Origin: Bog-756 sp038210245
Lineage (GTDB): Bacteria; Actinomycetota; Acidimicrobiia; Acidimicrobiales; RAAP-2
Assembly (NCBI GenBank): GCA_038210245.1
Contig: JBBQWW010000076.1
Location: forward strand, 1 to 17,212
DNA length: 17,212 bases
Direction: 5' to 3'
Positions 1 through 5,756 of the stretch are shown piece by piece. The first letter of the stretch is position 1, and the number at the start of each line of letters is the position of its first letter. The notes below the pieces were generated by a model, which did no database searches, was not told the DNA's origin, and saw nothing but the letters and a program-made list of their open reading frames with translations. A program made the position numbers and the translations under genes.

Positions 1-1089
1 CAGCACGACGAAGGCCTGCACGATCAGCCAGGCCGCTCCGCAGTCGGCGAACCACCGGACCCAGTCGAATCCGGTGGTGAACAGGATCCCCGTGGTGACC
101 ACGAGGAGCGAGGCCAGGGCTGCCCCGAGTACGCGGTGGCCCGGTGTCACGAAGCGGCTCCACGGCAGGGGGCTGACCCACCGGACGATCCACGCCGCCG
201 ACAGGGCGATCAGCACGAAGCCCAGGAGCAGGGTCTCGACCTTGGCCCGGCCGGGGATCGCTCCGACCAGCCGCACCGACGACGCGATCGAGTCGGGCAG
301 GTAGGAGAAGACGGTGTTCCCGTGGAAGTGGAAGCGGGACACGTCGCTCTCGAGTGCCGCCACCCGTGTCGATGAGGGGAGTCCGTAGGCCAGCAGGGCC
401 ACGGTGGCCAGGAGCGGCGGTGCGGCCAGGGCCGCCAGACGGGCGGTGAGGAGCCGCCTCGTCGTCATGTCCATGCCGGTTTCGGAGGGGGAGTCGGTGC
501 CGACGGTGACCGCCGCCGCCAACACGAGGGCCCACGGCACCTCCACCAGGATGACGTCCTCGTGCACCAGGACCAGGGCGCCGAACCCGAGCCCGAAGGC
601 CACGAACCATAGGAACTGTGCCCGGCCCGGCCGGGTGACCACGACCCCGAGCGCCACCAGCAGGGCCAGGGCCAACAGGTCGGGCCGGCGATCCACGATG
701 AAGAAGTCGATGGTGAAGGGGCTGGCGGCCAGCAGGATGGCCATGGCGTAGGCGCTGGACGTCCCTCGTCGGATCAAGAGCTCGATGGCCACCACCACGG
801 CGACAACGGCCAGCAGGACGACGAGGTCGAATGACCCGTTGACCTCCGTTGGGGTGGGCACGCCGAACAGCAGATGCAGGCCTTCGCCGAGGAGTCCCCG
901 CCGGACGAAGCCGTGGTGGTAGGTGACCAGGTAGTACGACTGGGTGAACCGGAGGTTGCCAGGGAGAATCGGGTCGAGGAGCCCTTGTGCCACCTCGAAG
1001 CTCACCAGGAGCAGGGCGAAGATCCGGATCCCACCCGGGGTCCAGCCCTTTGGAGTGACCGATGGGCGGCGGGCCGGCGTGGCGGTCAC
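1..1089 (-). CDS. Multi-pass integral membrane protein, C-terminus cut by window edge
   Basis: The reverse strand stays open from a GTG at 1089 to the window edge, giving 363 residues with no stop. I read this translation directly. After a short polar N-terminus (VTATPARRPSVTPKGW) comes a hydrophobic segment, then a loop containing YYLVTYHHGFVRRGLLGEGL. The rest alternates hydrophobic spans (for example VVLLAVVAVVVAIELLI and ALALLVALGVVV) with short loops, about eight or nine predicted membrane passes. A YxxxYxHGFVRRGLxG loop after the first helix occurs, as far as I recall, in uncharacterised bacterial membrane proteins near surface-polysaccharide genes. A GT-C-like transferase is possible but unproven. 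The frame is open upstream to a TAA at 1156-1158, but this GTG is the only reasonable start; no clear Shine-Dalgarno is visible. It is divergent from the gene block starting at 1272. Confidence 0.75.
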   Translation of the reverse strand, partial: MTATPARRPSVTPKGWTPGGIRIFALLLVSFEVAQGLLDPILPGNLRFTQSYYLVTYHHGFVRRGLLGEGLHLLFGVPTPTEVNGSFDLVVLLAVVAVVVAIELLIRRGTSSAYAMAILLAASPFTIDFFIVDRRPDLLALALLVALGVVVTRPGRAQFLWFVAFGLGFGALVLVHEDVILVEVPWALVLAAAVTVGTDSPSETGMDMTTRRLLTARLAALAAPPLLATVALLAYGLPSSTRVAALESDVSRFHFHGNTVFSYLPDSIASSVRLVGAIPGRAKVETLLLGFVLIALSAAWIVRWVSPLPWSRFVTPGHRVLGAALASLLVVTTGILFTTGFDWVRWFADCGAAWLIVQAFVVL

Positions 1090-1159
1090 CGTCGGTGCCG
1101 TCGGCCATCCGTGGCTCCCGCGCCCGATCGCCGGTTGGGCTGCATGGCCGAAGTCTTAC

Positions 1160-1209
1160 ATCACCGGCCGAACGGCCGGTCCCCCTTGCCGCCTCCCCGG
1201 GCCGGTGAT
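1160..1209. promoter_or_regulatory. Two mutually exclusive inverted repeats in the divergent intergenic region
   Basis: The 182-base gap between the two divergent genes contains ACCGGCCG (1163-1170) paired with CGGCCGGT (1173-1180). The same left arm, extended to ATCACCGGCC (1160-1169), is also perfectly complementary to GGCCGGTGAT at 1200-1209. The two stems share their left arm and cannot form together. They lie upstream of the start at 1272 on the plus strand. This could be an attenuator-like leader, an operator or a chance GC-rich dyad. No clear -35/-10 pair was found. Confidence 0.35.
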
Positions 1210-1271
1210 CCGTTGGCGGAGCTCGTCCGTACCAGCCCTGTGGGGGCATCTCCGAGCGCGAGGACCACACC

Positions 1272-2084
1272 ATGTCCGTACCGGTCATTTGGAGTCGGGG
1301 TAGCTGCCCAACAGCTGGTCCCAGGCCACGCCGCTCGCGCCGTGGGCGGTCCCCGGTGGGCACGGTCGGGGTGCTCATCCTGGCCCTGGCCACCCTCGGT
1401 GGGTCGGCCCCCGCCGCCACCACCGGTCGGGTGACGGTGGTCGTGATCCGGTCGACGTCGGGCCCGCTGGGCCGGATGCTGGTCGACGGCCAGGGGCGGA
1501 CCCTCTAGGTGGACGCCCACGACCGCCCCGGCCAGACCTCCTGTCTCGGTCATTGTGCCGCCCAGTGGCCGCCGTTGCTGCTGGCCCCAGGGGTGAGCGA
1601 GGCCACGGCCGGGCCGGGCGTGAAGGCCCTCGGGACCATCCGGCGACCGGGCCACCGACGGCAGGTCACCTCCCATGGCCACCCGCTCTACCGCTACGAG
1701 GGGGACCGGCACGCCGGACAGGTCGACGGTGAAGGGTGGCACGCCAATTTCTTCGTGGCGGCGCCGAACGGAGGCCACCGGCCGGCGCCCGCCACCGTCT
1801 CCACGACGGTGGTCCCCTCGACCGGTGCCTCGGCCCCCACCACGACCGCCGCCACCACGCCGGTCGCCACCACACCGGCCCAGGGCAAGGCCCCGGTGGC
1901 CGGCGCGGGGAGAGCCGGGGCCACCGGGGCCGTACTGACCCCCACTGCGCCACCGGCCACCAGCCCACCGACCCCGACTGCGCCACCGGCCACCAGCCCA
2001 CCGGCCACCAGCCCACCGGCCACCAGCCCACCTCCGACCAGCCCTCCGGCCACCGTCCCGGTGGGCCGGGGAGCGGCCTACTGA
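1272..2084 (+). pseudogene. Secreted-repeat protein (PF03640-like) interrupted by an in-frame TAG
   Basis: One continuous frame runs from ATG 1272 to TGA 2082-2084 except for a single TAG at 1506-1508. The N-terminal 78 codons give a basic region, a hydrophobic signal segment (VGTVGVLILALATLGGSAPA) and the first strand of a 'secreted repeat of unknown function' domain ending GRMLVDGQGRTL. The frame resumes after the stop with DRPGQTSCLGHCAAQWPPLL, then a second repeat half (LGTIRRPG...HGHPLYRYEGDRHAGQVDGEG) and a Pro/Thr/Ala-rich tail ending GRGAAY. In this family the codon after GRTL is normally tyrosine; the neighbour at 2186 has TTVYRL there, so TAC to TAG is the simplest change. A GTG follows directly at 1509, but a product started there lacks the signal peptide. 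The gene start has AGGA seven bases upstream. A sequencing error is the main alternative. Confidence 0.75.
1944..2045 (+). repeat. Short tandem repeats encoding a Pro/Ala/Thr/Ser-rich tail
   Basis: Three perfect tandem copies of the 15-mer CCGGCCACCAGCCCA lie at 1986-2030, with another copy at 1953-1967 inside a longer 33-base period (1944 and 1977). They encode PATSP units in the C-terminal tail of the interrupted secreted-repeat protein, probably a flexible wall-spanning or linker segment. The array is prone to slippage. Confidence 0.85.
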
Positions 2085-2185
2085 GCTGGGCCTCCATGGG
2101 GAACGGGCGCATGGTGATCCGAAGAGGGCACTCATCCGTACTGCCAGTGACGAGTGGGCACCGACCGTCGATGAACAGGAGCGCC

Positions 2186-2746
2186 ATGAGAGTTCGAGCC
2201 AGGGGACAGTCCATCGCATCAGGCCGGTCGCAGTGGGGTGCGGTGGCCGTGGCCGCCGTGCTGGGGGTGTGCGCCGTGGCCGGCAGCCTGGTGCTGCCGG
2301 GACCGGCCGGGGCGACCACCGCACCGACCACGGTGACCACCACCCACTCCAAGACATGGGGGACCATCCTGACCACGGGCAACGGCACGACGGTCTACCG
2401 CCTGACCACCGACCCCAAGAACAAGAGCGTCTGCTCGGGCACCTGCGGCAAGATCTGGCCGCCGGTGGTGCTGGCCGCCGGCCAAAAGGCACCGATCGGC
2501 CACAACGTGAGTGGACTCGGCACCATCACCCGGCCCAACGGCACCCACCAGGTGACCTACAAGGGGGTGCCCCTCTACAAGTTCGTGGGGGACCACAAGC
2601 CGGGCCAGGCCACCGGCAACGTCAAAGACACCTGGGGCCGCTGGTGGGTGGTCAACCCGGCCAACCCGCGGGTGGCACCCACGGCGGTGCAGGCCCCCAC
2701 CAGCACGACGCCGACCACGGTGGCCGGCTCGGGCGCCGCGTACTGA
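2186..2746 (+). CDS. Secreted repeat-domain protein (PF03640-like), intact paralogue
   Basis: The 186-residue product begins MRVRARGQ and has a signal peptide (VAVAAVLGVCAVAGSLVLPG, likely cleaved near PAGA-TTAP). Two copies of the secreted-repeat motif follow. The first is WGTILTTGNGTTVYRL with a cysteine pair in VCSGTCGKIWPPVV; the second is LGTITRPNGTHQVTYKGVPLYKFVGDHKPGQATG ending in a Trp-rich stretch (TWGRWWVV). A Thr-rich tail ends GSGAAY, matching the GRGAAY end of the upstream broken copy, so the two are likely tandem paralogues. The family is exported, often as lipoproteins, with no assigned biochemical role. The start at 2186 is preferred because AGGAG lies four bases before it; ATG 2171 is in frame but has no Shine-Dalgarno. 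The stop is four bases before the next start, so cotranscription with the hydroxylase gene is likely. Confidence 0.88.
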   Translation: MRVRARGQSIASGRSQWGAVAVAAVLGVCAVAGSLVLPGPAGATTAPTTVTTTHSKTWGTILTTGNGTTVYRLTTDPKNKSVCSGTCGKIWPPVVLAAGQKAPIGHNVSGLGTITRPNGTHQVTYKGVPLYKFVGDHKPGQATGNVKDTWGRWWVVNPANPRVAPTAVQAPTSTTPTTVAGSGAAY

Positions 2747-2750
2747 CCTC

Positions 2751-3773
2751 GTGACCCTGGTCGATCCCCGTCTGGCCCCTCCGCCCGGGGTCCATCGCTC
2801 GGCGCCATCCCCGACGGTGCCGGGCCATGGCCCGGTCCGACGCACAGCATGGTTCGGGGTGGTGGCCATCGGCGCGGTGGTGACGTGGTTAGGCGTGGTC
2901 GGGGTGCAGGCCCTGTCGGGCGCACATGACCTGATCAGCGCTCTGGCCACCGCGCAGGGTCGGACGGTGGGCCCGGCATTGGTGGCGGTGGTCGTGCTGG
3001 TGGCCCTGGCTGAACGTCGGTGGCCGGCGGTCGACCGACCGTGGCTGGCCCGGGGCCATCGGGTCGACGCCGCCTACTTCGCCCTCTTCGCCGTGGTGGT
3101 GGTGCCCGTGCTCACTCTGGTGGAGACGGGCTTCGCCGTGGAGCTGACCCGACACGCCCACTTCCTTCTGGTCGGCCGACTCCCGCTCGGGCCCCAGGTG
3201 GTGGTGGTCGGGCTGACCCTGGTGGGCATCGACGCCATGAACTGGCTCGCCCACCTGGCCAACCACCGATCGGCGTCGCTCTGGCGCCTGCACGCCCTCC
3301 ACCACTCACAGGAGGACATGAGCGTGCTCACCACGTTCCGGACCCATCCCCTGGTTCATGCCACCTACTTGGGCGCCCTGCTCCCGGCCCTGATCCTCGG
3401 GGCCAGTGGGACGGTTCCGGCCACCGCCATCATCGTCTACGGCTGCCTGGTCACGGTGCCTCACGCCAACCTCAGGTGGACCTTCGGCCCCCTCGGCCGG
3501 GTGCTGGTGAGTCCGGCCTACCACCGGCTCCACCACGCCCGCCTCCCCGTGGACGACCGGGGCACCGTCAACTTCGGCTTCGTCCTGGTGGGCTGGGACC
3601 AGGTGGCCCGGCTCGCTCAATTCCCCACGGGTGGCACCCCCGTCGCCACCGGCCTGGCCGGGCGACCGGTGCCGGTCGAGCAGTCGGCCGACGCCGGGCG
3701 ACTCGACCACCTCGTGGTGAATCAGCTGACCCAGCCCTTCCGTCGGCGCACGTCCCTGGATGGTCCGTTGTGA
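2751..3773 (+). CDS. Membrane fatty acid hydroxylase / sterol desaturase family protein
   Basis: The 340-residue membrane protein carries the three histidine clusters of the fatty acid hydroxylase superfamily (PF04116). These are H168-xxx-H172 (HLANH), H181-xx-HH (LHALHHS) and H258-xx-HH (YHRLHHA), with extra histidines at 199 and 238. Members use a di-iron centre held by these residues at the cytoplasmic face for O2-dependent hydroxylation or desaturation of lipid substrates. Hydrophobic segments lie near residues 34-55, 73-87, 108-130, 149-166 and 205-235. The order and spacing of motifs match the family, so it is probably active. The substrate (sterol, hopanoid, carotenoid or fatty acyl) cannot be read from sequence. 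It starts with GTG four bases after the secreted-repeat gene, has no strong ribosome site of its own, and its TGA overlaps the GTG of the DoxX gene, pointing to translational coupling. Confidence 0.87.
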   Translation: MTLVDPRLAPPPGVHRSAPSPTVPGHGPVRRTAWFGVVAIGAVVTWLGVVGVQALSGAHDLISALATAQGRTVGPALVAVVVLVALAERRWPAVDRPWLARGHRVDAAYFALFAVVVVPVLTLVETGFAVELTRHAHFLLVGRLPLGPQVVVVGLTLVGIDAMNWLAHLANHRSASLWRLHALHHSQEDMSVLTTFRTHPLVHATYLGALLPALILGASGTVPATAIIVYGCLVTVPHANLRWTFGPLGRVLVSPAYHRLHHARLPVDDRGTVNFGFVLVGWDQVARLAQFPTGGTPVATGLAGRPVPVEQSADAGRLDHLVVNQLTQPFRRRTSLDGPL

Positions 3774-4276
3774 ACGCCCTGGCCCTCCGGGTCCGGGAGG
3801 CCAGCGAGCGGATCCACCAACGCTCGGAGACCCCGTTGGCCCGGGACCTGGCCCTGCTGGTGGTCCGCATCGGCCTGGCCTGGATCTTCATCTACCACGG
3901 CGCCGGCACCCTCTTCGGCGCCTTCGGCCAGCCCGGGCTCCACGGACACGCCGTGTTCTTCGCCCACGTGGCCCACCTCCGTCCCGGGGCCTTCTTCGCC
4001 CTGATGAGCGGCTCCATCGAGTTCTTCGGAGGCATGGCCGTGGGGGTGGGCATCGTGGGCCGGCTGGCCGCCGCCGCCTTGGTCGGGGACATGGTCATGG
4101 CCATGATCACCGTGACCTGGCACAACGGGATCATCTCCAACGCCTCGGGGTCGGGCTACGAGATCAACATCGCCCTCGGCGCCCTGGCCCTGGTCATCGC
4201 CCTCCTGGGCACGGGCCGGTTCTCGCTCGACGTGGTCCTGTCCAATCAGTTCGAGAAGCGCCGGGTCGAGCGGTGA
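3770..4276 (+). CDS. DoxX family membrane protein
   Basis: The 168-residue product has four predicted membrane helices: about 26-48 (LALLVVRIGLAWIFIYHGAG), 75-95, 97-115 and 133-150. It has the DoxX-type first-helix pattern (RIGLAWIFIYHGAGTLFGAFG) and the GSIEFFGGMAVGVGIVGRLAA segment typical of the family. DoxX proteins are small quinone- or thiosulfate-linked membrane subunits or, in actinobacteria, parts of oxidative-stress membrane complexes; the partner here is unknown. The GTG start at 3770 overlaps the hydroxylase stop in a GTGA, and the stop overlaps the sigma-factor start in the same way, so this gene sits between two coupled junctions. A link between membrane redox balance and the sigma factor downstream is inference from context. 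Confidence 0.85.
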   Translation: MNALALRVREASERIHQRSETPLARDLALLVVRIGLAWIFIYHGAGTLFGAFGQPGLHGHAVFFAHVAHLRPGAFFALMSGSIEFFGGMAVGVGIVGRLAAAALVGDMVMAMITVTWHNGIISNASGSGYEINIALGALALVIALLGTGRFSLDVVLSNQFEKRRVER

Positions 4277-4920
4277 GCACCGCGGACCCGATGGCGTCAT
4301 GCTGGCCGGTGATGGATCTCTCCCCCCACGATCGACGGACTCGTCGACTGCGCCGCTGGCGGGAGATCGGTGACGCCTCGGACGAGGCCCTGGTGGCCGG
4401 GATGGCCGCCGGCGACGAACGAGCCGCCGCCGCCTTCGTCGAGCGACACCAGGGACGGGTGTTCGGGGTGGCCCTGGCCATCACCTCGAACCGGGCCACC
4501 GCCCAGGACGTGGCCCAGGAGGCCTTCCTGCGGGCCTGGCGTCATGCCGCCGTCTTCGACCCGCGGCGGGCCCCGGCCACGTCGTGGTTGGCCACCATCG
4601 CCCGCAACCTGGCCATCGACGCCCTGCGCCTGCAGCGGGCCGTCCCCGTCGATCCCGACGACGCCGTCTGGTTGGGGATCGACAGCCACGAGCCGGCCCC
4701 GGCGGACCGTGCCGAGCACAACGAGGCCGTGGACCGGGTGCGGGCCGCCCTCTGGACCATCCCCGTCGATCAGCGTCGGGCCCTGGTCCGGTCGGCGTTC
4801 TACGGCCAGAGTGCCACCGAGATCGCCGAGGCCGAGTCCATCCCCGTGGGGACGGCCAAGAGCCGGATCCGCCTGGGCCTGTCCAAGGTCCGGGACCTAC
4901 TCGGAAGCGAGGAGGAGTAG
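4273..4920 (+). CDS. ECF RNA polymerase sigma factor
   Basis: The 215-residue product has a sigma-70 region 2 at about 50-122 (AAAFVERHQGRVFGVALAIT; AQDVAQEAFLRAWR; ATSWLATIARNLAIDALR). Region 4 lies at about 152-209, with the helix-turn-helix SATEIAEAESIPVGTAKSRI and the end LGLSKVRDLLGSEEE. Region 3 is absent, so this is a group IV (ECF) sigma factor directing RNA polymerase to a small regulon. The GTG at 4273 overlaps the DoxX stop (GTGA) and is preferred for coupling; in-frame ATGs at 4291 and 4312 are alternatives and would remove only the unstructured head. The anti-sigma gene starts directly after its TAG, and its purine-rich end (GAGGAGGAG) can serve as that gene's ribosome site. Activity is probably held off by the membrane anti-sigma factor. 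I found no convincing GGAAC/CGTC promoter for autoregulation. Confidence 0.93.
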   Translation: MSTADPMASCWPVMDLSPHDRRTRRLRRWREIGDASDEALVAGMAAGDERAAAAFVERHQGRVFGVALAITSNRATAQDVAQEAFLRAWRHAAVFDPRRAPATSWLATIARNLAIDALRLQRAVPVDPDDAVWLGIDSHEPAPADRAEHNEAVDRVRAALWTIPVDQRRALVRSAFYGQSATEIAEAESIPVGTAKSRIRLGLSKVRDLLGSEEE

Positions 4921-5583
4921 GTGGAGTCCCGCTTCCCCTCGCCGGCCTGCGAAGAGTGGCGTGACGACCTGGCCGCCCTGGCCCTCGGGGCCTTGACCGG
5001 TCACGACCGGGCCCGGGTGCTGGCCCACCTCGAAGGGTGCTCCTACTGCGTGGCCGAGTTGGAGGAGCTCTCGGCCACCGCCGATTCGCTGGGCAACCTC
5101 CTCCCCCAGGAGACCCCTCCCGACGGCTTCGCCGAACGCACCCTGGCCGTGATCCGGGCCGAGGAATCGGCCTCCCGACGGCCCCGGATCTGGACGGTCG
5201 GGGCCGTGGCCGCGGTGATCGCCCTCCTGGTGGCCGCCGTCGGACTGGGGGCTGTGCTCTCCTCCCACCGGAACCCCGCCCCCACCAGCGCCGTGCAGTC
5301 ATCGCCCTTCCACTCCAGTTCGGGGGCGGAGGGCACGGCGCTCCTGGTGTCGAAGGGGAAGCAGCGCTGGCTGGCCATGACCATCCACGACGCCCCCGGC
5401 GTGGGGGCCGTCACCTGTGCGGTAGCCCTGGCCGACGGGACGCACCGCCCGGTCGGGGCGTTCACGCTGACCGCCGGCTACGGCTCGTGGACGGTGCCGC
5501 TGCCCGTGGCGGCCACCTCGGTCCGTTGGGTCAATGTCCTCGACAGCCGAGGGACGGTGATCGCCTCGGCCCGCTTTGGCTAG
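4921..5583 (+). CDS. Membrane anti-sigma factor with zinc-finger (ZAS-like) domain
   Basis: The 220-residue protein follows the sigma-factor stop with no gap (TAG then GTG). Its cytoplasmic N-terminus holds the H36-xxx-C40-xx-C43 signature (HLEGCSYC) of zinc-binding anti-sigma domains, inside a helical sigma-binding region (about 1-80). A single membrane helix follows at about 91-114 (WTVGAVAAVIALLVAAVGLG). The outer domain (about 115-220) has alternating strands and ends GTVIASARFG, much like the RskA C-terminal extracellular domain. It would sequester the upstream ECF sigma factor at the membrane until a signal triggers release, by proteolysis or by thiol oxidation of the zinc site. The upstream CEEW cysteine at residue 10 may be a fourth zinc ligand, which is a guess. 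This closes the operon; a hairpin lies 120 bases downstream. Confidence 0.9.
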   Translation: MESRFPSPACEEWRDDLAALALGALTGHDRARVLAHLEGCSYCVAELEELSATADSLGNLLPQETPPDGFAERTLAVIRAEESASRRPRIWTVGAVAAVIALLVAAVGLGAVLSSHRNPAPTSAVQSSPFHSSSGAEGTALLVSKGKQRWLAMTIHDAPGVGAVTCAVALADGTHRPVGAFTLTAGYGSWTVPLPVAATSVRWVNVLDSRGTVIASARFG

Positions 5584-5703
5584 GGGCTGATGAGAGTCGG
5601 CACCGCTCAGGGTGCTCCGGGCACTCCAGGTCGGCCTGCCGGCCCCGGGCGGGGCGACGGCCCGTTTTCATCAACGTGGCCGGGAGGCCTCAAGCCCACG
5701 CGA

Positions 5704-5735
5704 ACCGCCCCGGGGAGGCAGTTCCCCGGGGCGGT
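5704..5735. terminator. GC-rich hairpin between convergent genes
   Basis: A perfect 13-bp inverted repeat, ACCGCCCCGGGGA (5704-5716) and TCCCCGGGGCGGT (5723-5735), encloses a 6-base loop. It sits between the anti-sigma stop (5583, +) and the stop of the convergent beta-helix gene (5757, -), the expected place for a bidirectional terminator. No T-tract follows on either strand, as is common in high-GC actinobacteria. Confidence 0.75.
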
Positions 5736-5756
5736 CGTCGTCGCACTGCCGATGGG

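Noticed and set aside
2129..2157. Imperfect hairpin around CACTCATC and GACGAGTG before the 2186 gene
   Set aside because: One mismatch in eight and no T-tract; too weak to call an attenuator or terminator.
2100..2169. GGAAC (2100) and CGTC-like (2166) elements as an ECF promoter for the 2186 gene
   Set aside because: Spacing between any GGAAC and CGT(C) pair is far from the 16-17 bases expected, so no promoter is claimed.
1161..2492. 443-residue open frame on the minus strand opposite the secreted-repeat genes
   Set aside because: Gly/Arg/Trp-rich with no recognisable domain; it mirrors the repeat and Thr/Pro-rich coding on the plus strand and is an effect of high GC.
4481..5302. Arg/Gly-rich minus-strand frame across the sigma and anti-sigma genes
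   Set aside because: Opposite strand of clear sigma-factor and anti-sigma coding; no domain content.
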